DNA of 64,000 nt from Agromyces laixinhei (GTDB taxonomy: Bacteria > Actinomycetota > Actinomycetes > Actinomycetales > Microbacteriaceae), in the NCBI RefSeq assembly GCF_006337065.1, contig NZ_CP040872.1:2604001-2668000 (forward strand), given 5' to 3'. This document shows positions 39,196-48,164 of this stretch, piece after piece. A program made the translations under genes and the position numbers. Numbering within the stretch: the stretch's first letter is position 1; each line of letters opens with the position of its first letter. The notes beneath the pieces were generated by a model. The model was not told the DNA's origin. It did not search any database and saw only the letters and a list, made by a program, of their open reading frames with translations.

Positions 39196-40502
39196 ACTGC
39201 TCCTTCGACTCGGAGGACGGACGCGAGGGATGCGACGACTGGACTCTGGACGAGGGCGGCGACGGTCTCGGCGAGCGCGGACTCCTTCGCCTCGTGCGTC
39301 CCGATCACCAGCGTAGCCCGATCGGAACCCTCGTCGACCGTCTGCTGCAATTGCTCGACGGAGACGCCGTGGTCGGCGAAGGTACGGGCGATCTGCTCGA
39401 GCACGCCCGGTTCGTCGGCGACCTCGAGGGTGATGGCGTACCGCGTCGTGATTCGCCCGATCTCGAGCACGGGCAGCGCCGCATGCGTCGACTCGGCCGT
39501 GCCCGGGCCGCCGATCACGTGCCGACGGGCGATCGCGACGAGGTCGCCGAGCACGGCCGATGCGGTCTGCACTCCCCCGGCGCCCGCCCCGTAGAACATG
39601 AGCGGGCCGGCAGCGGATGCCTCGACGAAGACCGCGTTGTTTCCGCCGTGGACGGCGGCGAGCGGGTGGCTGCGCGGCACGAGCGCCGGATAGACCCGCG
39701 CCGAGACGCCCTCCTCGCCGGTCTCGCCGTCGGTCAGCCGTTCGCAGATCGCGAGGAGCTTCACGACGTAGCCCGCGCGACGTGCGGAGTCGACCTGTGC
39801 GGCGGAGATCTCCGTGATGCCCTCGCGGTGCACCGCCTCGACGGGCACGCTCGTGTGGAATGCGAGACTCGCGAGGATCGCCGCTTTCTGCGCGGCGTCG
39901 TAGCCGCCGATGTCGGCGGTCGGGTCGGCCTCGGCGTAGCCGAGTTCGGTCGCCGTCGCGAGGGCGTCTTCGAGGGTGGCGCCCGTCTGGTCCATGCGGT
40001 CGAGGATGAAGTTCGTCGTGCCGTTCACGATGCCGAGGATGCGGTCGACCCGGTCGCCCGCGAGGCTGTCGCGCAGCGGCCGGATGATCGGGATGGCGCC
40101 CGCGACGGCCGCCTCGTACGAGAGCTGGGCGCCGACCTGCTCAGCGGCGGCGAAGAGCTCGGGGCCGTGCTGCGCGATCAGCGCCTTGTTGCCCGTGACG
40201 ACGTCGGCGCCGGAGGCGATGGCCTGCAGCATGAGCGTACGAGCCGGCTCGATTCCGCCCATGAGCTCGATCACGATGTCGGAGCCGAGGATGAGCGCGT
40301 CGGAGTCGGTCGTCAACAGCTCGCGGGGCAGCTCGGCATCGCGCTCGGCGTCGAGATCCCGCACGGCGATGCCGACGAGTTCGATGCGGGCGCCGATTCG
40401 CTGGGCGAGCTCGTCGGAGTGGTCGAGCAGGAGGCGTGCCACCTGTGAGCCGACGGAGCCCGCGCCGAGCAGGCCCACTCGGATGGAGCGGTACTCGATC
40501 AT
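39192..40502 (-). CDS. hom: Homoserine dehydrogenase
   Basis: 436 residues from ATG 40502 (MIEYRSIRVGLLGAGSVGSQ); the frame is open far upstream only because it is an alternative frame of lysA. NAD(P) motif GLLGAGSVGSQVARLL, catalytic region ADPTADIGGYDAAQKAAILA with the substrate Asp and Lys, and VNGTTNFILDRM. The C-terminal ACT domain (ITLEVADEPGVLEQIARTFA) implies allosteric control by threonine, as in Corynebacterium. ATGA overlaps with both lysA and thrC. Confidence 0.96.
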   Translation of the reverse strand: MIEYRSIRVGLLGAGSVGSQVARLLLDHSDELAQRIGARIELVGIAVRDLDAERDAELPRELLTTDSDALILGSDIVIELMGGIEPARTLMLQAIASGADVVTGNKALIAQHGPELFAAAEQVGAQLSYEAAVAGAIPIIRPLRDSLAGDRVDRILGIVNGTTNFILDRMDQTGATLEDALATATELGYAEADPTADIGGYDAAQKAAILASLAFHTSVPVEAVHREGITEISAAQVDSARRAGYVVKLLAICERLTDGETGEEGVSARVYPALVPRSHPLAAVHGGNNAVFVEASAAGPLMFYGAGAGGVQTASAVLGDLVAIARRHVIGGPGTAESTHAALPVLEIGRITTRYAITLEVADEPGVLEQIARTFADHGVSVEQLQQTVDEGSDRATLVIGTHEAKESALAETVAALVQSPVVASLASVLRVEGAV

Positions 40503-41926
40503 GCAGGGTTCCCTTCCATGGGGCGGTCGTTGGAGAGGTCGGATGCCGCGAGCACGGCGTCGCGGGCGAGCAACTGCTGCTCGGTCTCGCCGTGCACGAT
40601 GACGCGCGCGACGCCGTCGCGCACGGCGATGACGGGCGGGCGCGGCACGTGGTTGTAGTTGGAGCCGAGCGACCAGCAGTAGGCGCCTGTCGCGGGCACG
40701 GCGAGCAGGTCGCCGGGGGCGACATCGCCCGGCAGGTACTCGGCGTCGACGACGATGTCGCCCGACTCGCAGTGCTTGCCGGCGACCCGCACGAGGGCGG
40801 GCGCGGCGGTCGAGACCCGCGAGGCGATGCGGGCTGAGTACTCGGCACCGTAGAGCGCTGTGCGGGCGTTGTCGCTCATGCCGCCGTCGATCGAGACGTA
40901 GCGGCGCACTCCGCCCTCGATCGGCACGGGCTTGGTCGTGCCGACCGTGTAGAGCGTGACCCCGGCCGGGCCGATGATCGAACGCCCGGGCTCGAAGGCG
41001 AGCTTCGGCACGGGGATGCCGTGCTCGCGGCATCCGGTCGCGACGGCGGCGGCGATGCCCTGCGCGATCTCCTCGATCGGCGAGGGCTCGTCGGCCGAGG
41101 TGTAGGCGATGCCGAAGCCGCCCCCCAGGTTCAACTCGGGAACCGGCCCGGTCTTCGAGAGTTCCGCATGCGCGCCGAGCAGTCGTTCGGCGGACTCGGC
41201 GAAGCCCGCAGCGTCGAAGATCTGCGAGCCGATGTGGCAGTGCAGGCCGATGAGGTCGAGCGACGCGTGCGATCGGATTCGGGTGCCGAGTTCGACCGCA
41301 CTGGCCAGCGGCACGCCGAACTTCTGGTCTTCGTGGGCGGTCGCGAGGAACTCGTGCGTCGATGCGTGCACGCCGCTGTTGACGCGGAGCCGCACGGGCT
41401 GCACCCGGCCTGCGCGCGCCGCGGCATCCGCGACCCGTTCGATCTCGATCTCGCTGTCGATGATGATCGTGCCGACGCCGGCCTCGACGGCGCGTTCGAT
41501 CTCGGCGACCGATTTGTTGTTGCCGTGGAAGCCGATGCGGGCCGGGTCCGCGCCCGCCGCGAGCGCGACGGCGAGTTCGCCACCGGTGCACACGTCGACC
41601 GCGAGTCCCTCCTCGGTCACCCAGTGCACGATCGCGCCCGACAGGAAGGCCTTGCCCGCGTAATACACGGTCACGGTCGTGCCGATGGCTGCTGCGGCGT
41701 CGTCGAATGCGCGCCTGATCTGCGACGCCCGGGCCCGGGCGTCGGCTTCGTCGACGACGTGGAGCGGGGTGCCGTACTCGGCGACGAGCGACGCCGCATC
41801 GACTCCGGCGATCACGAGCCGGCCGGCTTCGTCGCGTGCGGCGGTGGACGGCCAGACGAGCGGCGCGAGTGCGTTGGCGTCATCGGGCACGCGGAGCCAT
41901 CCGGGGACAGGTGCACTGGATGCCAC
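40499..41926 (-). CDS. lysA: Diaminopimelate decarboxylase
   Basis: 475 residues. PLP enzyme making lysine from meso-diaminopimelate. PLP Lys in VYYAGKAFLSGAIV; the His-containing HCHIGSQIFDAAGF; GGGFGIAY phosphate loop; the catalytic Cys in VAGKHCESGDIVVDAEYLPG. N-terminal extension of about 25 residues before the family start is normal for actinobacteria. First gene of the lysA-hom-thrC-thrB operon; the promoter should lie in 41927-42107. Confidence 0.96.
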   Translation of the reverse strand: MASSAPVPGWLRVPDDANALAPLVWPSTAARDEAGRLVIAGVDAASLVAEYGTPLHVVDEADARARASQIRRAFDDAAAAIGTTVTVYYAGKAFLSGAIVHWVTEEGLAVDVCTGGELAVALAAGADPARIGFHGNNKSVAEIERAVEAGVGTIIIDSEIEIERVADAAARAGRVQPVRLRVNSGVHASTHEFLATAHEDQKFGVPLASAVELGTRIRSHASLDLIGLHCHIGSQIFDAAGFAESAERLLGAHAELSKTGPVPELNLGGGFGIAYTSADEPSPIEEIAQGIAAAVATGCREHGIPVPKLAFEPGRSIIGPAGVTLYTVGTTKPVPIEGGVRRYVSIDGGMSDNARTALYGAEYSARIASRVSTAAPALVRVAGKHCESGDIVVDAEYLPGDVAPGDLLAVPATGAYCWSLGSNYNHVPRPPVIAVRDGVARVIVHGETEQQLLARDAVLAASDLSNDRPMEGNPA

Positions 41927-42107
41927 GGGGGAACCTCACGGACGGAATGGCGGCGGCATGGATCGCTCGAGGCGAGCGAACCCGGATCGGTTCCTGAAGC
42001 CTGCTGTGCGCGCCACCTTGTGGGTCGGCGTACCGCGAGTCTACCGAGGGGTGCGTGCCGAGCCGAATCGACGCCGGCGGCAGTGCGCTCGGGTTCGGTC
42101 AGCACGG

Positions 42108-43085
42108 TCAGTCGCAGGTGCCCCGCTGCTGGAGGCTCGCGGAGTCGAGCACGAGGCCGTCGCCGTCGAGCTCGACGACCGCGGTGCCCGGCGTGACCGA
42201 GACCGATTCGAGGAGCACGCCCGCCGGCAGCCGGTCGGCGATGCACAGCTCGATCGGGGTGCCGCCGACGAGTCGGTCGAGGAGTCCCGACACATCGAGC
42301 GATGCACCCCCGGCGGTGACCTCGACGCCGGACGGTTCGAGCAGCACGGCGTCACCGGCGGCCGTGGGGGTCGCGGTGACCTGATAGGTGAGGGGCAGGC
42401 CGAGCAGTTCGACGGAGCCCTCGTACCCGACGATGCCGTCGCCGAGCGTGAGTCCGGTCTCGACGCCGGCGACGGTGACCAATCGGTTCACCGACTCCTC
42501 GTCGGCCGTGATCGTCGCGCTCAGGCGCCGCACGGGCGACGACGTGTCGACCGGCAGTCCGTCGGCGACGACTTCGACGGCGAGGGGTGCGCCGTCGACG
42601 CTCAGCTGGGGCGCGGAGAGCTCGACGTGCTGCATCGTTCCCGAGAGGTACTGCGCGATGACGGAGAATCCGCCGATGCGCACGTCGACGTCGCCCTCGA
42701 CGCCCTCGGGCAGGTTCGCCTCGATGTTCTGGGCGACACGCTGCTCGGCGATGCCCCGGCCGATGACGTCGGCCACGACGACGAGGGCGACGATCGCTGC
42801 GAGCACGACACCCACGACGATCCAGATGCGGGCTGAGCGGCCGAGTCGACCGCGAGACCGGGGCTCGGCGGGGTCTTCGGCCGGTGCAGCGGCGGCGTTG
42901 CGTGCGGCGGGCGGCGCGATGACCTCGGTCGGCCGCGCGTCGGTGAGGTCGCCCGGCATGACGGCGGTCGCCGCCGTGGCCTCGTCGGTCGCCTGCGGCT
43001 CGCCCTCGGGCTCGTCCGCACCCGACCGCCACCACGCCCGCTCGGAGCCATCGCCCCGGTCGCGCTCGTCGCCGTGCTTCACCAT
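42108..43085 (-). CDS. DUF2993 (LmeA-like) lipid-binding membrane protein
   Basis: 325 residues. A disordered cytoplasmic N-terminus with Ala/Glu/Arg-rich sequence precedes one transmembrane helix at about 86-108 (IWIVVGVVLAAIVALVVVAD). The extracytoplasmic remainder is the DUF2993 fold: an N-terminal amphipathic helix (EQRVAQNIEANLPEGV) and beta-strands such as GFSVIAQYLSGTMQHVELSA. In mycobacteria LmeA of this family supports lipomannan elongation; here the role is unknown. Two Cys near the C-terminus (IELCIADR, RGTCD) could pair. Follows argS by 22 bases and lies upstream of lysA. Confidence 0.85.
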   Translation of the reverse strand: MVKHGDERDRGDGSERAWWRSGADEPEGEPQATDEATAATAVMPGDLTDARPTEVIAPPAARNAAAAPAEDPAEPRSRGRLGRSARIWIVVGVVLAAIVALVVVADVIGRGIAEQRVAQNIEANLPEGVEGDVDVRIGGFSVIAQYLSGTMQHVELSAPQLSVDGAPLAVEVVADGLPVDTSSPVRRLSATITADEESVNRLVTVAGVETGLTLGDGIVGYEGSVELLGLPLTYQVTATPTAAGDAVLLEPSGVEVTAGGASLDVSGLLDRLVGGTPIELCIADRLPAGVLLESVSVTPGTAVVELDGDGLVLDSASLQQRGTCD

Positions 43086-43107
43086 CGGTGCCTCCGGGTC
43101 GGGTCGG

Positions 43108-44781
43108 TCACATGCGTTCGGGTGCCGACACGCCGAGCAGCGCCAGTCCGTTGCGCAGCACCTGGCCCGTCGCGTCGTTCAGCCACAGCCTCGTGCGGTG
43201 CATCTCGCCGATCGGCTCCTCGCCGAGTGGGAGCACGCGGCAATTGTCGTACCAGCGATGGTAGAGCCCGGCGAGTTCCTCGATGTAGCGCGCGACTCGA
43301 TGCGGTTCGCGGAGTTCGGCGGACTGGGCGACGACGCGCGGAAACTCCTGCAGCGCGCCGAGCAGCGCCGACTCGGTCTCGTGCGTCAGGAGCTCGGGTG
43401 CGAACGACGAACGATCGAGACCGACGGATGCCGCGTTGCGGTCGACCGCGCAGGTGCGGGCGTGCGCGTACTGCACGTAGAAGACCGGGTTGTCGTTCGT
43501 GCGGCGTTGCAGGATCTCGGGGTCGATCGTCAACGGCGAGTCGGCGGGATAGCGGCCGAGGGTGTACCGGAGCGGGTCGGTGCCGAGCCAGGCCTGCAGG
43601 TCGTCGAGTTCGATGATGTTTCCGGCGCGCTTCGAGAGCTTCGCACCGTTGATCGACACGAGCTGGCCGATCTGCACCTCGATATCGCGCTCAGGGTCGT
43701 CGCCGGCGGCGCCCGCGAGCGCCTTGAGGCGGTGCACGTACCCGTGGTGGTCGGCGCCGAGCAGGTAGATCTTGTGCTTGAAGCCGCGGTCGCCCTTGTC
43801 GAGGTACAGCGCCGCGTCGGCCGCGAAGTAGGTGTAGACGCCGTTGCTGCGGCGGACCACCCGGTCTTTGTCGTCGCCGAAGTCGGTCGTGCGCACCCAC
43901 ACGGCGTCGTCGAGCTCGAAGACGTGGCCCTGGGCACGCAGGCGCTCCACCGCGGTGTCGACGTCGCTGAGCCCGTCGTCGCCCGTCGAGTGCATGCGGC
44001 GTTCGCTCGTCCACACATCGAAGTGCACGTTGAACCGGGCGAGCGACTCGCGGATCTCGGCGAACTGCAGCTCGTAGGCGATCTCCTTCGCGGTGTGCAG
44101 CGCGACGTCATCGGCGAGCTCGAGCAGCTTGGGCTCGCGTTCGAGCACGCTCGCGGCGAGGTCGGAGATGTAGCTGCCCGGGTAGCCGCCCTCGGGGGTC
44201 GGCTCCCCCTTCGCCGCGGCGAGCACCGACGCTCCGAACGCGTCCATCTGGCTGCCGGCGTCGTTGATGTAGTACTCGTTCGCAACCTCGGCGCCGGCCG
44301 CACGCAGCACCCGGCTGATCGAATCGCCGAGCGCTGCCCAGCGGCTGTGCCCGATGTGCAGCGGGCCCGTGGGGTTCGCCGAGACGAACTCGAGGTTGAT
44401 GACGCTGCCCGAGAGCGAGTCGCTGCGACCGTAGTCAGGGCCTGCCTCGACGATCGTCTTGGCGAGAGCGCCGGCGGCTGCGGCCTCGAGGCGGATGTTG
44501 ATGAAGCCGGGTCCGGCGACCTCGGCGCTCGCGACGCCGTCGACACCGGTGAGCCCGGCGGCGAGCTCGGTCGCGAGGTCGCGGGGGCTGCGACTCAGCG
44601 GCTTCGCCACGCGCATCGCGAGGTTCGAGGCCCAATCGCCGTGCTCGCGGTTCTTCGGACGCTCGAGCACGACCTCGGCCGCCGTCAGCTCGAACACGAC
44701 CTCCTCGCCCTCGGCACGACGTCGCTCGACGAGGGCGAGCACGAGGTCGTACAGAGCGAGCGAAAGATCGGCGGGAGTCAC
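43108..44781 (-). CDS. argS: Arginyl-tRNA synthetase
   Basis: 557 residues, GTG start. Class I synthetase with HIGH motif (GPLHIGHSRWAALGDSISRV) and a KMSKS-equivalent AKLSKRAGNIIELD. The N-terminal Add1 domain (ELTAAEVVLERPKNREHGDW) and the C-terminal anticodon-binding helices ending NGLALLGVSAPERM are complete. Upstream of lysA as usual in actinobacteria; a tRNA-Arg gene lies about 1.9 kb away. The ORF starts 39 bases from the divergent lipoprotein gene. Confidence 0.97.
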   Translation of the reverse strand: MTPADLSLALYDLVLALVERRRAEGEEVVFELTAAEVVLERPKNREHGDWASNLAMRVAKPLSRSPRDLATELAAGLTGVDGVASAEVAGPGFINIRLEAAAAGALAKTIVEAGPDYGRSDSLSGSVINLEFVSANPTGPLHIGHSRWAALGDSISRVLRAAGAEVANEYYINDAGSQMDAFGASVLAAAKGEPTPEGGYPGSYISDLAASVLEREPKLLELADDVALHTAKEIAYELQFAEIRESLARFNVHFDVWTSERRMHSTGDDGLSDVDTAVERLRAQGHVFELDDAVWVRTTDFGDDKDRVVRRSNGVYTYFAADAALYLDKGDRGFKHKIYLLGADHHGYVHRLKALAGAAGDDPERDIEVQIGQLVSINGAKLSKRAGNIIELDDLQAWLGTDPLRYTLGRYPADSPLTIDPEILQRRTNDNPVFYVQYAHARTCAVDRNAASVGLDRSSFAPELLTHETESALLGALQEFPRVVAQSAELREPHRVARYIEELAGLYHRWYDNCRVLPLGEEPIGEMHRTRLWLNDATGQVLRNGLALLGVSAPERM

Positions 44782-44820
44782 CAGTAAATCCTACCCGCCG
44801 CCATTGATAAGGTTCGTCAC

Positions 44821-45444
44821 ATGCTGCGCTCGCCCCACCCCTTCCGCGTCCGTCCCGCCGTCACCGTCGCACTCGTGGCCGCGGCATCCGTGATGCTCCT
44901 GAGCGGATGCACCGGCGAGGCCGCGGCGCCGGAGAATTCGACGGCCCCGCCGCAGGCGAGCGAGGCACCGGACAGCTCCGCCTCCCCCGAGCCCACTGAG
45001 ACCGCAGAGCCGACCGTGCCGTTCGCCATCGAGTGCGACGCACTGGTGACCGCCGATCAGCTCTATGCGTTCAACCCCAACTTCGGCACTGCGCCCGACT
45101 ACTCGCCGAAGGGCGAGCACGTCGTCGCCGTCGTGGAGGAAGACGGCACCGCCTGCGGCTGGATGAACCAGACGAGCGGCGAGATCATCGAGGTCGCCGT
45201 CTCGACTCCGTCGCCCGCGGCACTGCTCGCACACAAGAACGAGGCGGCCGTGGGTTCGACCGCCGTCCCGACGTATGGCACTCCTCCCGCGGTCGAGGGA
45301 TACTTCCGCCAGACCAGCGGCACGGGCGCCGCCCAGATCTTCACCGGCCCCTACTGGATCGTGATCGCCTCCCCCGTGCTCTTCGAACCCGGCGACGCCG
45401 GCCAGCTCGTCGCCGATGTGCTCGGCAACCTTCCCCCGGCATGA
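44821..45444 (+). CDS. Lipoprotein of unknown function
   Basis: 207 residues. A lipoprotein signal peptide with lipobox LLSGC (Cys30) is followed by a Thr/Pro/Ser/Glu-rich linker (residues about 31-65), then a domain with CDALVTADQLYAFNPNFG and CGWMNQTSGE, two Cys likely to form a disulfide. The pattern resembles actinobacterial DUF3558-like or PASTA-free lipoproteins, but I do not recognise a family firmly. Membrane-anchored, exported. 16 bases upstream of the ROK gene on the same strand. Confidence 0.8.
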   Translation: MLRSPHPFRVRPAVTVALVAAASVMLLSGCTGEAAAPENSTAPPQASEAPDSSASPEPTETAEPTVPFAIECDALVTADQLYAFNPNFGTAPDYSPKGEHVVAVVEEDGTACGWMNQTSGEIIEVAVSTPSPAALLAHKNEAAVGSTAVPTYGTPPAVEGYFRQTSGTGAAQIFTGPYWIVIASPVLFEPGDAGQLVADVLGNLPPA

Positions 45445-45460
45445 TCACGGCGCTGCGACC

Positions 45461-46642
45461 ATGAAGGCATCGCACGGCACCCCGTCGTGGCTCGGCGCCG
45501 TCAACGATCGGGTCGGACTCTCCGCCCTGCTCGACCACGGCCCGCTCACCCGCAATCGCATCTGCGAGCTCGTCGGCGTCTCGAAGCCGACCGCGTCGAT
45601 GATGATGACCCGCCTGATCGCGGCCGGCGTCGTCGAGGAGCGCGGGCAGGTCGCCGGAAATCCCGGCCGGAGCGCCACGCTCTACGCCGCACGCACCGAC
45701 CGGCCGCTCGCCGTCGCGATCGCGATCGAGGCCGACGAGCTCCGCGCCTGCGTCGTCGACGCCGCGGGCAGTGAACGGCCCATGGTGCGCATCGTGTTCC
45801 CGCGCGACGCCGCCGAGCGCGACGCGGTGCGAGAGGTCGCCGCGGCGATCCGCGACGCGAGCGCGGCCGCAGGCACCGACCCTTCCGTCGTGCACACCGT
45901 CTGCATCGGCACGGCCGGCTATGTCGATCCCCACGACGACGGCACGCTCTTCAGTGAGACCCTGCCCGGCTGGCCGATCACCGGACTCCGCCGCACCCTC
46001 GAGACCGAGCTCGGCGTCGCGGTCTACATCGAGAACGACGTGAACCTCGCGGCGATCGCCGAACGCGAGTCCGGCGCGGGCGAGGGCCGTGACGTGTTCG
46101 CGCTGCTCTGGCTCGGCAACGGCGTCGGCGCGTCCTTCGACGTGGCGGGCGACCTCCACCGTGGCAGCTTCGGCGGCGCCGGCGAGATCGGGTTCCTGCC
46201 CCTCTCGGCCGCGGCCCAGGCACTCGACGAGCACGCCGTCACGAGCCAGGACCTCGCCGGTGCCCTTGCGGTGCGCCGCATCGCGGTCGCGCACGGGCTC
46301 GCCGCCGACGACCACCGCGCGATGCTCGAGGCGATCGCGGCGAGTCCCGAGCGGGCGGCGATCTTCGAGGACCTCGGCGAACGCGTCGCCCACCTGTCGC
46401 TCCCGCTGCTCGCGACGCTCGATCCGGGCAGGCTCGTACTCGCCGGCCCGACTGCGATCGTCGGAGGACGGCCCCTCGCCGAGGCGGTGGAGCGGGGCAT
46501 CCGTCGCATCAGCAGGTGGTACCCCGAGGTCGTCGCGACGCACCTCGATCACGACCCGGTACTGCACGGCGCGCGAGCCTTCCTCACCGCGAAGGTGCGC
46601 GACGAGCTGCTCGGAACCGTCGCCAGGCTCAGCCTCTCCTGA
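45461..46642 (+). CDS. ROK-family transcriptional regulator lacking the zinc-binding motif
   Basis: 393 residues from ATG 45461. N-terminal winged helix-turn-helix (GPLTRNRICELVGVSKPTAS) followed by an actin-like ROK domain: GTAGYVDPHDDG, ENDVNLAAIAERESG and the DVFALLWLGNGVGASFDV phosphate strand. Typical ROK sugar sensors or kinases carry a CxCGxxGC zinc site after GAGEIG; here the site after GGAGEIGFLPLSAA has no Cys. It may sense a different ligand or act without a sugar kinase activity. The preceding lipoprotein could be co-transcribed. Confidence 0.85.
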   Translation: MKASHGTPSWLGAVNDRVGLSALLDHGPLTRNRICELVGVSKPTASMMMTRLIAAGVVEERGQVAGNPGRSATLYAARTDRPLAVAIAIEADELRACVVDAAGSERPMVRIVFPRDAAERDAVREVAAAIRDASAAAGTDPSVVHTVCIGTAGYVDPHDDGTLFSETLPGWPITGLRRTLETELGVAVYIENDVNLAAIAERESGAGEGRDVFALLWLGNGVGASFDVAGDLHRGSFGGAGEIGFLPLSAAAQALDEHAVTSQDLAGALAVRRIAVAHGLAADDHRAMLEAIAASPERAAIFEDLGERVAHLSLPLLATLDPGRLVLAGPTAIVGGRPLAEAVERGIRRISRWYPEVVATHLDHDPVLHGARAFLTAKVRDELLGTVARLSLS

Positions 46643-46707
46643 GGCGGCTTTCCGGTGCCGTCGGGGTCGGGAACGGGTGCGCGAAGTGGTAATGTCTCTA
46701 GCTGTGC

Positions 46708-46780
46708 GCCTCCGTAGCTCAGGGGATAGAGCGCCGGTTTCCGGTACCGTAGGTCGGGGGTTCGAATCCCTCCGGGGGCA
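46708..46780 (+). tRNA. tRNA-Arg (anticodon CCG)
   Basis: 73 bases fold into a cloverleaf: acceptor GCCTCCG/CGGGGGC, D-arm GCTC-AGGGGATA-GAGC, anticodon loop TTCCGGT reading CGG codons, T-arm GGGGG-TTCGAAT-CCCTC and discriminator A. The anticodon stem has one mismatch (C27-U43). The CCA end is not encoded. A TAATGT-like -10 lies at about 46690. The van cluster begins just downstream. Confidence 0.95.
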
Positions 46781-46801
46781 CGTTGGGTCGAGTGCGGCAT
46801 C

Positions 46802-46850
46802 GTGTTGCCGGTTCGTCTGCGGATTTCCTTACGCCGACGATATGCACCGA
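46802..46850 (+). repeat. Direct repeat copy 1 (upstream of vanR)
   Basis: Forty-nine bases matching 50245-50293 at 38 positions in the same orientation. Both begin GTGTTGCCGG and share TACGCCGACGATA. The element lies 16 to 65 bases upstream of the vanR start. The inner part has weak dyad symmetry (CGT...ACG). Candidate VanR operator or boundary repeat. Confidence 0.75.
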
Positions 46851-46866
46851 CCCGTACCCTTGAAGC

Positions 46867-47580
46867 ATGCGCGTACTGGTGGTCGAGGACGAGGTCTTCA
46901 TGGCGGAGGCCGTCCGCGATGGACTGCGCCTGGAAGCGATCGCCGCAGACATCGCCGGTGACGGCGACACTGCCCTGGAGTTGTTGAGCATCAACTCCTA
47001 CGACATCGCCGTCCTCGATCGCGACATTCCCGGGCCCTCCGGCGATGAGGTCGCCGAGCGCATCATCGCTTCCGGCAGCGGTATGCCGATCCTGATGCTC
47101 ACCGCCGCCGACCGGTTGGACGACAAGACTTCCGGTTTCGAGCTCGGTGCCGACGACTACCTCACCAAGCCGTTCGCGTTGCAGGAACTCGTGCTGCGCC
47201 TCAGGGCGCTTGACCGCAGACGTGCCCACAACAGGCCGCCGGTGCGAGAGCTCGCCGGCCTGCGGCTGGACCCGTTCCGCCGCGAGGTGTACCGAGACGG
47301 GCGGTACGTCGCGCTCACCCGCAAGCAGTTCGCCGTGCTCGAAGTCCTCATGGCCGCCGACGGCGGAGTCATCAGCGCCGAAGAGCTCCTGGAACGGGCC
47401 TGGGACGAGAACGCCGACCCCTTCACCAACGCCGTACGCATCACGGTCTCCGCCCTGCGCAAGCGCCTCGGGGAACCCTGGCTCATCGCCACGGTGCCAG
47501 GTGTCGGCTACCGCATCAGCCCCGCACTCAGTCCGGCCGACCGAGCTCGAGCGGCCGGCGTGACGGGGAAGTCGAAGTAG
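46867..47580 (+). CDS. vanR: VanR response regulator (OmpR family), no linked VanS
   Basis: 237 residues. Receiver domain with acidic pocket E7-D8, phospho-acceptor Asp51 in DIAVLDRDIPGPSG, Thr79 and Lys101; OmpR-type winged helix at about 130-220 (FRREVYRDGRYVALTRKQFA, RITVSALRKRLGEPW). Very close by eye to Streptomyces VanR, where Asp51 is the phosphorylated residue. No histidine kinase gene follows: the last 73 bases overlap the convergent vanX. In Streptomyces coelicolor loss of VanS leads to constitutive VanR activity through other phospho-donors, so resistance here may be constitutive unless a distant kinase works. Confidence 0.93.
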   Translation: MRVLVVEDEVFMAEAVRDGLRLEAIAADIAGDGDTALELLSINSYDIAVLDRDIPGPSGDEVAERIIASGSGMPILMLTAADRLDDKTSGFELGADDYLTKPFALQELVLRLRALDRRRAHNRPPVRELAGLRLDPFRREVYRDGRYVALTRKQFAVLEVLMAADGGVISAEELLERAWDENADPFTNAVRITVSALRKRLGEPWLIATVPGVGYRISPALSPADRARAAGVTGKSK

Positions 47581-48164
47581 GTGTCGGGGAAGGGTTCGTT
47601 CCTCAGCGTGTAGTGCCACCACTCGCACTCGTACCGATCGAAGCCGGCGCTCTCCATGATGGAGCTCAGATTCCGGCGGTTCGCCGCCTCGGCTTCCGTG
47701 ATCCCGTCTGCTCCATGATGTGAGATCGGATCCATCAGGTCATGGTCCCCGCCCATGTGGGCGAGTTCGCCGGTCACGAGGTCGAAGAGCGACAGATCGA
47801 CGGTGCCGCCTCGACTGTGACCCGACTTGGCTGCCACGTATCCCTTCTCGAACATCTCCGATCTGTCGATGTTCGGGTAGTGTCGCGGCTTCTTCCGACC
47901 GTCCTCGGGCTGCCTCGACCACTGCATGAAGCAGTCCACGGCGCGCTGGGGGCGGTAGCCGTCCCACAGCAGCAGGCCGAAGCCCAGCGACGCGGCGCTC
48001 TCCTGCGCTCGTCTCAGGGCTTCGCACAGCGCCGTCGTACCGACGATTCGATTGGCCGAATAGCCGTCCACCGGCTTGCCGGTGAAGTTGTCCCAGGTCG
48101 CGTACTTGGCATCCCAGCGCACTCCGGGCACCAGTTCATCCACGAACACGAAGTCGTCGATCAT
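47508..48164 (-). CDS. vanX: D-Ala-D-Ala dipeptidase VanX
   Basis: 218 residues. Zn-dependent hydrolysis of D-Ala-D-Ala so that only D-Ala-D-Lac enters peptidoglycan. Zinc ligands His116, Asp123 and His184, catalytic Glu181 (CEWWHYTL) and Arg71 (WDGYRPQRA) fall at the same numbers as in enterococcal VanX; the motif around the first ligand is SGHSRGGTVD. The C-terminus is extended by about 15 residues and overlaps vanR on the opposite strand by 73 bases. ATGA overlap with vanA. Confidence 0.95.
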   Translation of the reverse strand: MIDDFVFVDELVPGVRWDAKYATWDNFTGKPVDGYSANRIVGTTALCEALRRAQESAASLGFGLLLWDGYRPQRAVDCFMQWSRQPEDGRKKPRHYPNIDRSEMFEKGYVAAKSGHSRGGTVDLSLFDLVTGELAHMGGDHDLMDPISHHGADGITEAEAANRRNLSSIMESAGFDRYECEWWHYTLRNEPFPDTYFDFPVTPAARARSAGLSAGLMR

